Origin: BOG-933 sp037132135
GTDB lineage: Bacteria; Pseudomonadota; Alphaproteobacteria; Azospirillales; Azospirillaceae
Assembly (NCBI GenBank): GCA_037132135.1
Contig: JBAXPR010000060.1
Span: forward strand, 1 to 22,319
Reading direction: 5' to 3'
DNA: 22,319 nt
Positions 1 to 8,800 of the stretch are shown one piece after another. Position numbers and translations under genes: made by a program. Within the stretch, counting starts at the first letter, position 1, and each line of letters opens with the position of its first letter. The notes beneath the pieces were generated by a model that saw only the letters and a program-made list of their open reading frames with translations, was not told where the DNA came from and made no database searches.

Positions 1-482
1 GGAGGGGGCATGGCCGAAGCCGCCCCTTAAATTGGACGACGCAGGGCACTAGCTCCTGGGCTGCTCTCGAGGCATCAGTCTGCGGGTTTCGGGGCTCACC
101 GCCACTCGCAATGGCGCTCGCCCCGACGACGACGACAACGAACCAGGACCGTCACTATCCCCGGCCGCGGCGCGCCGGGCTGATGACCGCCGGTGAAAGC
201 AAGATTCAGACCAAGAGACCAATGCGCTGTTTTCATTAGAAGATGGCCACAACGCCGCGGGGCGGTGGCGGGCGAAGCCGACACGCTGTCAGAAACATGT
301 CGAAGGCCCGACATCAAGGGGCCGCAGGCCCCGGGCGAACGCCGGATGCAATAGCACAGGCAAGGCAAAAATAATAACAACTGCGGCACTTTGCCGTTCG
401 TTTCTGCTCTCAATCCTCGGTAAGCTTTTTCATGCGGCGACGGTCCAGTGCAACTACCGTCGTGTGACAAGATTGAGAGCCG
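1..482. other. Left-edge non-coding region
   Basis: No gene is supported here. Frame 1 from the window edge reads a few residues to a stop at 28-30 and could be the tail of a gene lying to the left, but nothing identifies it. The open minus-strand frames are Arg/Ser-rich, lack family motifs and look like GC-driven shadows. A small GC hairpin (GGGGCC at 318-323 with GGCCCC at 327-332) has no T-tract. An A/T-rich patch at about 366-384 lies roughly 100 bp upstream of the kinase and may hold its promoter, but I cannot assign -35/-10 boxes. Confidence 0.4.
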
Positions 483-3400
483 ATGTCCGCCGATCTGACC
501 GCCAACCGACGGGAGGCCCGCTATCTGGTGACCTCGGTCTGGGCCGGCACACTGCTGTTGCTGGGTGCAACCTGGGCCGTGGCGGTGATGCTGGCCGACC
601 GGGACGACGGCGAAGCCCACCAGCGCGCCCGGCGCGACAGCGCCAATCTTTCGCGTGCCGTGGTCGAGCAGACGGTGCGGACTATCTCGGGCGTCGACCA
701 GATTCTGGCGTTCCTCAGCTACGACCTGTCGCGCCTCGGCCATGCCGACCCCCACCTCGGCGACATTCTGCGCCACGCGACTCAGGGCTCGGCGGTCCTG
801 CACCAACTGTCCTTCACCGACGCCGAGGGCACGCTGATCCAGACCAGCGTGGCCAGTCCGCCGGCCCGGATCAATCTCGCCGACCGCGAGCATTTCAAGG
901 TTCACAAGGAGGGCAAGGTCGAGGGGCTGTTCATCAGCCGGCCGGTGTTCGGCCGGGCTTCGGGAAAGTGGTCGATCCAGCTCAGCCGCCGCATCGATGG
1001 CGAGGGCGGCGCCTTCGGCGGCATCGTCGTTGCTTCCCTCGATCCCTTCTATTTCAGCCGCACCTTCGACGACCTCGACGTCGGCCGGCAGGGCGCGATC
1101 ACCATCGTCGGCCGCGACGGCATCCTGCGCGCCCGCTCGGTGATGGACGAAAAGATCATCGGCCAGGATGTCTCGGGAACCGCCCTCTTCAGGAGCATCC
1201 AGGAGCCAAAGGACGGCTTTTTGCGCAGCACCAGCAAGATCGACGGCATCAGCCGGCTGTGGGGCTATCGCGCCGTCCCCGGCTATCCGCTGATCGTTCT
1301 CGCCGGCTTCGGTGAAGACGAGTTCATGGCCGACGTGCGGACGCGCCGCGCCACTTACCTGACCGCCGCCGCCCTGGCCACCGCGGCACTCCTGGCCATG
1401 GCGCTGCTGCTGACCTGGCAGACCCGCGGCCAGGCCAGGGCGCTGGCCATCCTCGATGAGACCGCGCTGCGGCTGAGGGGCAGCGAGCAGCGGCTGCGCG
1501 ACATCGCCGAGACGGCTTCGGACTGGTTTTGGGAAATGGACGAAGAGTTGCGTTTCACCGGCTTCTCGGGCTCCTTCGATGGCTTCGCCGCGGATCAGGC
1601 AACGATCATCGGGCGCCGCCGCGACGAGATTTCGCTGCCCGAACCCGGCGACGAGGAGATCTGGCACCGGCATCTGGAAGCCCTCGCCAACCACGCGCCC
1701 TTCCGTCACTTCGAATACAACGTCCGCGGTCGGGCCGGCGACATCCGCACCTGGTCGGTCAGCGGCAAACCGGTGTTCGATGCCGAGGGCCGCTTCCGCG
1801 GCTACCGCGGATCGGGCTCGGACATCACCGACCGCTGCCGGGCCGAACAATCGCTGGCGGCCAGTGAACGGCGCTATCGCGCCATGTTCGCCGCCGTCGG
1901 GCAACCGATCATCGTCACCGATCCCAACGGCGGCATTGTCGGCTTCAACCCCTCGGCCGAGCGGCTGTTCGGCTTCCGCGAGGCCGAAATGCTGGGCCGC
2001 AACGTCTCGGTCCTGATGCCCGCCGATCAGGCCCGCGCCCATCCCGGCCACATCGCCGCCTACCGGACCAGCGGCCGGTCCAACCCGGTCCGGGGTCTGC
2101 GCGAACTCACCGCCCGCCGGGCCGACGGTTCGCTGGTGCCGGTCGAGATCGATCTTTCCAGCTGGCATGGCGACGATGGCGATTTCTTCATCGGCATCGT
2201 CCGCGATATCTCGGTGGCCAAGCAGATCGAGGCCGAAATGCGCCGCGCCCGCGACAACGCCGAACAGGCGAGCCGGATGAAGAGCGAGTTTCTTGCCACC
2301 ATCAGTCACGAACTCCGGACACCGATGAACGGGGTGCTGGTCACCCTCGATCTCCTGCGGCAGGACGACGTCGCGCCCGCCGAGCGCAAGCGTCTGGCGG
2401 GCATCGCCCACCGCTCCGCCGATGGCCTGCTCGGGTTGCTCGACGACATCCTCGACTTCTCGATCCTCGAAGCCGGCCAGACCACCATCGAAACCAGCCT
2501 CTGCGCCCCCGCCGCGGTGGTCGACACTGTAATCCAGGCGCTTCGGCCCCGCGCCGAGGAGCATGGCCTGGCCCTGACCGCCCGCATGCTGCCGAGCATG
2601 CCGGAAGCAGTGGTCACCGCCCCGGCGCGTTTACGGCAGATTCTGCTGAATCTGGTCGGCAACGCGATCAAATTTACCTCGGCCGGCCACGTTGCGGTGC
2701 GCGGTCGGCGCGGCGCCGCCCTCAACGGCGACCGCTTCCTGCTGGAGTTCGAGATCGAGGATACCGGAATCGGCATCCCGCCCGAGGCCCTGCCCACCCT
2801 CTTTGACCGCTTCACCCAGGCCGACGGCTCGATCACCCGCCGCTTTGGCGGCACCGGGCTGGGCCTGGCCATCTGCAAGGAGCTGTGCGCCCGGCTCGGC
2901 GGCACCATCAGCGTCGATAGCGCCCCCGGCCGGGGCAGCGTCTTTTGCTTCACCGTCGCCTGCTCGCCCGGCGACCCGGGCCAGCTCGGCCCAATAGCCC
3001 CCGAGGCCGACCCTGCCGCCCTGCCGCTGCCGCCACTGCGCGTCCTCGCGGTGGATGACAACGAGATCAACCGCGACATTGTTCGCACCCTCCTGGAGCA
3101 TAATGGACACAGCGTCGTCACCGCCGAGGATGGCGAGGAGTCGGTCCATCTCTGCGCCGAGACCCGCTTCGACATCGTGCTGATGGACGTCCAGATGCCG
3201 GATATGGACGGGCTGACCGCGACCCGTCACATTCGCGCCCTGCCGCCGCCTTACGGGACGGTGCCGATCATCGCCTGGACCGCCCACGCCACCGCCGGTT
3301 CGCGCGCCGAGTGCCTCGACGCCGGAATGTCGGGGTTCGTGACCAAGCCGTTACGGCCGCAGACCCTGTTCGGCGAGATCGCGGCCGTGCTTGACGCCGA

Positions 3401-3791
3401 AGACCGCGACAGCCACAGCGGCCCCGGGACCGACAGCGACGATGGCGGCGGGGTGGCGCCCGAGCCCCTCGACAATGCCCTCCTCGACCGGGAGCTGATC
3501 GAGATTCTGATCGACGCCCTCGGCCGCGAAGAGTGGCCGGCGATGGTCGAGAACTTTGAAGCTGCGGCCCGTGCCCAGTTCGCAGCCCTCGACGAGGTCC
3601 TTACGGCTGGAACCGATCATCGTAAGGTCGCCCACACGCTGAAAGGTCTGTCCTGGAGCGTCGGCGCGCGCCGCCTCGGCAATGCCGCCCTCGCCATCGA
3701 ACAGAGCACCGGCGACGCATCACGCTTCCTGGCCACCGGTCTTGAGGATATACTGAGGGAGACCCTGGCCGGGTTTCGCTTAACATCCTGA
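483..3791 (+). CDS. Membrane hybrid sensor histidine kinase (PDC/Cache-like sensor, 2x PAS, HisKA, HATPase, REC, HPt)
   Basis: A 1102-residue inner-membrane phosphorelay kinase. TM1 is at about 17-38, a periplasmic PDC/Cache-like sensor at about 39-289 and TM2 at about 293-313. Two PAS domains follow at about 340-450 and 465-575. The HisKA H box is ISHELRTPMNG with phospho-acceptor H609. The HATPase has the N box LLNLVGNAIKFT (721-732), G1 DTGIGI (760-765) and G2 GGTGLGLAICKE (789-800). The receiver carries DD at 858-859, phospho-Asp D902 and K955. The HPt has HTLKG at H1051. All catalytic residues are present, so a full His-Asp-His relay is expected inside one protein. The ligand is unknown. 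The ATG at 483 has only a weak purine-rich RBS (GAGAG), and no better start precedes TM1. The response regulator starts just after the stop and is the likely relay partner. The HATPase-REC part is closely related to the C-terminus of the kinase at 5829-9860. Confidence 0.95.
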   Translation: MSADLTANRREARYLVTSVWAGTLLLLGATWAVAVMLADRDDGEAHQRARRDSANLSRAVVEQTVRTISGVDQILAFLSYDLSRLGHADPHLGDILRHATQGSAVLHQLSFTDAEGTLIQTSVASPPARINLADREHFKVHKEGKVEGLFISRPVFGRASGKWSIQLSRRIDGEGGAFGGIVVASLDPFYFSRTFDDLDVGRQGAITIVGRDGILRARSVMDEKIIGQDVSGTALFRSIQEPKDGFLRSTSKIDGISRLWGYRAVPGYPLIVLAGFGEDEFMADVRTRRATYLTAAALATAALLAMALLLTWQTRGQARALAILDETALRLRGSEQRLRDIAETASDWFWEMDEELRFTGFSGSFDGFAADQATIIGRRRDEISLPEPGDEEIWHRHLEALANHAPFRHFEYNVRGRAGDIRTWSVSGKPVFDAEGRFRGYRGSGSDITDRCRAEQSLAASERRYRAMFAAVGQPIIVTDPNGGIVGFNPSAERLFGFREAEMLGRNVSVLMPADQARAHPGHIAAYRTSGRSNPVRGLRELTARRADGSLVPVEIDLSSWHGDDGDFFIGIVRDISVAKQIEAEMRRARDNAEQASRMKSEFLATISHELRTPMNGVLVTLDLLRQDDVAPAERKRLAGIAHRSADGLLGLLDDILDFSILEAGQTTIETSLCAPAAVVDTVIQALRPRAEEHGLALTARMLPSMPEAVVTAPARLRQILLNLVGNAIKFTSAGHVAVRGRRGAALNGDRFLLEFEIEDTGIGIPPEALPTLFDRFTQADGSITRRFGGTGLGLAICKELCARLGGTISVDSAPGRGSVFCFTVACSPGDPGQLGPIAPEADPAALPLPPLRVLAVDDNEINRDIVRTLLEHNGHSVVTAEDGEESVHLCAETRFDIVLMDVQMPDMDGLTATRHIRALPPPYGTVPIIAWTAHATAGSRAECLDAGMSGFVTKPLRPQTLFGEIAAVLDAEDRDSHSGPGTDSDDGGGVAPEPLDNALLDRELIEILIDALGREEWPAMVENFEAAARAQFAALDEVLTAGTDHRKVAHTLKGLSWSVGARRLGNAALAIEQSTGDASRFLATGLEDILRETLAGFRLTS

Positions 3792-3811
3792 AGTTGACAT
3801 CGTCGACGGTC

Positions 3812-4780
3812 ATGCTCCATCCTGGATTTGCCTCTCTCTCCGTGCTGATCATCGACGATATTGCCAACACCCGGCAGGTCTTCCGGGCCGTGCTGCGCAC
3901 CATCGGCATCAACCATGTCCTGGAGGCGCCGGACGCCACCCTGGGGTTTCAGATCGTCAAGACCGAATTGCCGGACATCGTCTTCACCGACTGGGACATG
4001 CCCGGCGTCACCGGCCTCGACTTCGTGCGTGCGGTGCGGAGCCGCCCGGACTCGCCGGACCCGATGATGCCGGTGATCCTGCTGACTGCGCATGGCAGCC
4101 GCGACTACGTCACCGCCGCCCGCGACGGTGGCGCCACCGACTTTCTGATCAAACCGTTTTCGCCCCAGCGCATCGGCAACCGCATCCTCGACGTCGTCAG
4201 CCATCAGCGCCCGTTCGTCATGGCCCCCGCCTACAAAGGTCCCGATCGTCGGCGGACCCGGCGCCTCGTGGTCACCGACCGCCGGATGCTCCATTCTCCG
4301 GCCGCCGGAGTGATTCTCATTCCACCTGACGATTTGCTCGCGGCCAAGGTCTCGGGCGACCTTGCCAGCTTCGAGTCGGCCCAACGTTGCCGAACCGTGG
4401 CGCTGCGGACTTTGCAGAGCGCCGAAGCGGCCGGCACCGGCGATTTGGCCGGCGTCAGCGGTTCCCTCTATGCCCTGGCCGGACGAGCGCTGGAGGCAAT
4501 GGACGTCGTGGCCGAAATGCTTTCGGAGATGGCCGACCCCCTGACCACTCTCCGCCGGACCGGGCTCGAGGATTTGCCGCCCTGGGCGACTCGGATCACG
4601 GCCTCGCTGCAGCGCATGATGACCGACCGCAGCCTCGAGGCCACGGATCCCGTCGTGCTCCGCCTGCATCTGCTGGCCCTGCGGGCCATGCTGCGCACCG
4701 GCCTCGATCCGGGTGCCGCCCGGACCGCCGAAGATCTGGCAACCCAGATCGAAATGCTGGGGCACGACCGCCGCGGTTGA
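3812..4780 (+). CDS. Response regulator: CheY-like receiver with uncharacterised helical C-terminus
   Basis: A 322-residue protein from the ATG at 3812. A TTG at 3794, 2 bp after the kinase stop, is an alternative that adds six residues, and neither start has a clear Shine-Dalgarno. The receiver covers about 8-125, with the acidic pair DD at 15-16, phospho-Asp in TDWDMPG (D60), T92 and K114 in LIKPF, so it should be phosphorylatable. A basic linker KGPDRRR (142-148), common in alphaproteobacterial receiver proteins, leads to about 170 residues rich in Ala/Leu/Arg that look helical. I recognise no DNA-binding, GGDEF, EAL or PP2C motif in them. It almost certainly shares a transcript with the upstream hybrid kinase and is the likely final acceptor from that kinase's HPt. 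The output could be protein-protein interaction through the C-terminus. Confidence 0.9.
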   Translation: MLHPGFASLSVLIIDDIANTRQVFRAVLRTIGINHVLEAPDATLGFQIVKTELPDIVFTDWDMPGVTGLDFVRAVRSRPDSPDPMMPVILLTAHGSRDYVTAARDGGATDFLIKPFSPQRIGNRILDVVSHQRPFVMAPAYKGPDRRRTRRLVVTDRRMLHSPAAGVILIPPDDLLAAKVSGDLASFESAQRCRTVALRTLQSAEAAGTGDLAGVSGSLYALAGRALEAMDVVAEMLSEMADPLTTLRRTGLEDLPPWATRITASLQRMMTDRSLEATDPVVLRLHLLALRAMLRTGLDPGAARTAEDLATQIEMLGHDRRG

Positions 4781-4926
4781 TTGCCGGATGTGATCGTATC
4801 ATTTCCGAACTCTTTCGTGGCATGATGGATGCTTCCTCTGCCACCCCCTCAGCGATGCCCGTATCGTGCGTGTAACTTCTGTGACGCAACGTTATCGCCG
4901 CCCATCCCAGCACCGGAGATCACCTC

Positions 4927-5817
4927 ATGAAAAGCTGGTCAGTTCTTACCGTTTTCTGTCTCGCCGCTCTGATGTCACTGGCATCATCCCTGTCCTGCGC
5001 CGCTGACCTGAAGGAGATTCAGCAACGCGGTGAACTCCGCCATCTCGGCATTCGATATGCCAATTTTGTCACCGGCGACGGCGACGGCTTTGATGTCGAG
5101 TTGGTCCAGGGTTTCGCCAAGGAGATCGGCGTCCGGTACACGCTGGTAAACACCGATTTCTATTCGGTGATGCGCGACCTCCTGGGCAGGGACATCGTGC
5201 GCAAAGGGGATGAGGTTGAACTGACCGGTGACTATCCGATCAAGGGCGACATCATCGCAACCGGCTTCACGGTTCTGCCGTGGCGGCAAAAAGTTGTTCT
5301 TTATTCCGAGCCGACCTTTCCCTCTCAGGTCTGGCTGGTAGCCCCGGCCAGCTCGGCGTTCACCCCGATCAAAGGCAGCGCCGATCTCAAGGGCGACATC
5401 GCCGACACCAAGAGCCTGATCGGCAGCAAGAGCCTGCTGGTGATGGAAAGAACCTGCCTTGATCCCGGGAATTACGCGCTGAAAGGCAAGGGAATCGACC
5501 TCAGGGCCTATACCAAGAACACCAATCTCAACGAAATGGTCCCTGCCCTGCTCAAGGGCGATGCCGATCTGACTCTGCTCGACGTTCCCGACGCGATGCT
5601 CGATCTTCAGAAGTGGGCCGGACAAATCAAGGTTCTTGGACCAATTTCCGAAGAGCAGATTTTGGCCGCCGCTTTCCCTAAGACGTCTCCTGAGCTGAGA
5701 AGCGCGTTCAACGCCTATCTGGTCAAGATCAAGGCGAGCGGTGTCTATGACGCGCTTGTTGACAAGTACTATCCTGGTATACGGAGATATTTTCCGGAAT
5801 TCTTCGCTAAGCCGTAA
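4927..5817 (+). CDS. Periplasmic solute-binding protein, family 3 type (orphan SBP)
   Basis: A 296-residue secreted protein. Residues 1-26 form a Sec signal peptide (basic start, hydrophobic core, cleavage predicted after SCAA); there is no clear lipobox. The mature part opens with DLKEIQQRGELRHLGIRY, the usual start of family 3 amino-acid-type binding proteins, and keeps the two-lobe pattern: GFDVELVQGFAKEIGV, then an aromatic/basic hinge, then LLKGDADLTLLDVPDA and a closing YPGIRRYFPEFF segment. A GGAG RBS lies before the ATG. No ABC permease or ATPase gene is nearby. The next gene, 11 bp downstream, is a hybrid kinase with a periplasmic domain. This suggests that the protein feeds a signal to the kinase rather than to a transporter (inference, by analogy with SBP-like sensors such as the BvgS periplasmic modules). 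The ligand is unknown. Confidence 0.88.
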   Translation: MKSWSVLTVFCLAALMSLASSLSCAADLKEIQQRGELRHLGIRYANFVTGDGDGFDVELVQGFAKEIGVRYTLVNTDFYSVMRDLLGRDIVRKGDEVELTGDYPIKGDIIATGFTVLPWRQKVVLYSEPTFPSQVWLVAPASSAFTPIKGSADLKGDIADTKSLIGSKSLLVMERTCLDPGNYALKGKGIDLRAYTKNTNLNEMVPALLKGDADLTLLDVPDAMLDLQKWAGQIKVLGPISEEQILAAAFPKTSPELRSAFNAYLVKIKASGVYDALVDKYYPGIRRYFPEFFAKP

Positions 5818-5828
5818 AGGGTGCCGCG

Positions 5829-8800
5829 GTGAGCATTCTTTCCCGGCTCTTGTCGAGATGGCCACTGGTTGTAGCGGCCATCTTCTGTGCCTATTCCTCT
5901 GTTCTTCTCTGGCACAACTTTCATTTCCAAGAACAGTTGAGAACCGCCGCGGCGGCGCGTCTGATCGGCGACGCCGCGACCCGGGCCACCGCGCTCAGCG
6001 ACTTCATCGCTGAACGGCGGTCAGATCTGGCCGAACTGGCGGAAACGGTTGAAATTGCCACCTACCTGACCAACAAATCGTTGGGCATGTCGCTGCGTTA
6101 CGGCTTGATCACCAATCTTGACGCAATCCACGAGCGGTTTCGGTATTGGTCCGCCAAAAAGAAATCGGGAAGCAGTTCGCACTATAGCCAGATCATGTTC
6201 ATCGACGAGAAGGGGGAGATTCTCGTCAACATGAAAGGGGGGCCTGCGAGCACCTCCAGTCTTGTTCCCCCCGGCACGGAGCCGTCGGTTTTTTTTGACA
6301 GTGCCGCCGGACAAATGATCGTCACCGCTCCGGTTCGTCACAAGGGGACGCCCCGGGGCTTCCTGATCGCCCAGGGAGGGGTGGGACAACTTTCCCGCTA
6401 CCTTGCCGCGTCAACTTCCGACACTCGTATCCTCGAAACCCTTGTCACCGGCGACGGCGTCGAACTTCCCGGCGACACCGGCAAGCCCCGTCTGACCCGC
6501 GACCTGGTGTACAAACTCACAATTCTTCCGCCCGGCCAGTTAGTGCCGATTTCCGGCGAGTATCCCGGCGTGCCTGAAGCCGGCGATCTCTTGGCAATCA
6601 GAACGCCGGTGACGGGAACAACGTTGTTCTTGCTGACGATCATCACCGAGAACCAGATTTTCGGCCATATCACGTCCCGTCTGTTCCTTTATCTGGCCAG
6701 CGCCGTCCCGCCCTTCGTTCTGCTCGTCGCCTTCATCCTCGAAGGTCTGCGCCGTCGAAACCAGGAGCTGCAGGCCAGCGTTCTTGAATCAGACCGGCGC
6801 CAGCATCAGCTTCAGGATCATAACCAAGCACTGTCCGAAGAAATTGCGCGGCGGACCGTAGTCGAACAGGAGCTGAGGCTGAAAAGCCGCCAGCTCGAAA
6901 ACATGGCGTTCGACCTGCGGGAGAGCATTGTGCGGGCCGAGGAGGCGAGCCGCGCCAAATCGGATTTCCTCGCGACCATGAGCCATGAAATCCGGACCCC
7001 GATGAATGGCATCATCGGCATGACCAGTTTGCTGATCGATACCCAGCTCAACCACGACCAGCGGCGCTATGCTGATACCATCCGCCTGTCTGCCGAATCC
7101 CTCCTTGGCATCATCAACGACATTCTCGACTTCTCGAAAATCGAAGCCGGACGAATGGAGTTTGAGAAAAGCCCGTTCGAGATCACGCCCTTGATCGAAG
7201 GCACCGTGGACGTGCTCGCGCCCCGGGTCAGGGGCAAAGACGTCGATCTTTCTTATATGGTCCCCAAGGAAGCACGCGGCGTGTTTCTCGGCGATGCCGG
7301 GCGGCTGCGTCAAGTCCTGCTGAACCTGGTCGGCAATGCGGTCAAATTCACCCATAGCGGATGCATTACCGTCACGGTCGCGGTCGTCGAGACCGACCAG
7401 GTGACCATGACCATCAGCGTCGCCGATACCGGCATCGGCATCGCCGAGCAGGTCCAGGACAAGCTGTTCGGTATGTTCACTCAGGCCGACGCCTCGACCA
7501 CGCGGCGGTTTGGCGGCACCGGGCTGGGGCTGGCGATCTCGAAGCGGATCGTCGAAGGACTGGACGGCACCATCGGCTTCGAAAGCCGGCTCGATGTCGG
7601 CAGCACCTTCTGGTTCTCGGTGCCTCTTCAGCGAATTTCCTTCGAGCCCGCGGAAAGCCCCGCCTACACCTCGCTGGACGGCCTGCGGGTCTTGGTCGTC
7701 GATGATTGTCAGGTCAACCGGGATATTTTCGTCAAACAGGTGCAGAACTGGGGTGGCGAGGTTGCGGATTGCAGCAGCGGCTCGGAGGCACTCGGCCGCG
7801 CCCGCGAAGCCCTGGAGGCCAACCGCCCCTATCAGGTCATGCTGTTGGATCACAACATGCCCGATATGAGCGGGGTCGAACTTGCCGCGCACTTGCGGGC
7901 CGATCACGCTTATGCCGGCTTGCGCCTGATCCTGGCCTCCTCCTCGGAGCCGGGCGAGTTGCGCAAGGCGGGGGTGGCCCGGCACTTTGATATCGTGCTC
8001 TCGAAGCCGGTCCGACAGAGTCTGCTCTATGAAAGTCTGGTCGGCAAAGACGGCAGCGCCGCGCCCCACCCCCTCGACCCGTCGACCGATGCGCGGACGG
8101 CGTCGGTGCAAACCGGGCGGCTGCGGGTGCTGGTTGCCGAGGACAATTACGTCAACCAGCAGGTGGCGGTTGGCCTGCTGGCCAAGCTTGGTCACCGCGC
8201 CGATGTCGCCAATGACGGGGGTGAGGCCGTGGTGATGGCCGAGCGGGGCAACTATGATCTGATCCTGATGGACATGCAGATGCCCAATGTCGACGGCATC
8301 CAGGCAACCCGGATGATCCGGTCGCTGGCGGGGCCGCGGGCCAGGGTGCCGATCATTGCAATGACCGCCAATGCCATGGAGCGCGACCGGACCCTCTGCC
8401 GGGAGGCGGGCATGAACGATTTTCTGCCCAAGCCGACTGACCTCCGCCGGCTGACCGCGATGCTCGACAGCTGGGGCGCCCGTCTGGCCGTCACCGCGGC
8501 GCCGCCGGGCGCCGGAACCGGTTCATCCGGCCAGGTGGGCAACTTCCCCGCCACGCTTCCGGGCATCGATGTCGCCACGGCGCTTCAAAGCGTCGGCGGC
8601 GACGCCGCGCTCTTGCATAAGGTCCTTGGCCATTTTGCCACGACCTATGGCGCCGCCGCCGGGCAGCTCCGGGAGGCGGCAGACGCCGGCCGATGGCTGG
8701 AGGTCAGGCATCAGGCCCATACGATGAAGGGAACCGCCGCGACCGTCGGCGCCCTCGAACTCTCGGCCCTGGCCGGGGAGTTGGAGCGGATGGCCGGGGC

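Noticed and set aside
318..332. GC hairpin upstream of the first kinase as an intrinsic terminator
   Set aside because: Only 6-bp arms and no T-tract, and no supported gene ends before it.
96..2564. Long minus-strand open frame (822 codons) opposite the first kinase
   Set aside because: The plus strand encodes a kinase with all motifs in the overlapping frame. The minus frame is Gly/Ala/Asp-rich with no domains and is an effect of high third-position GC.
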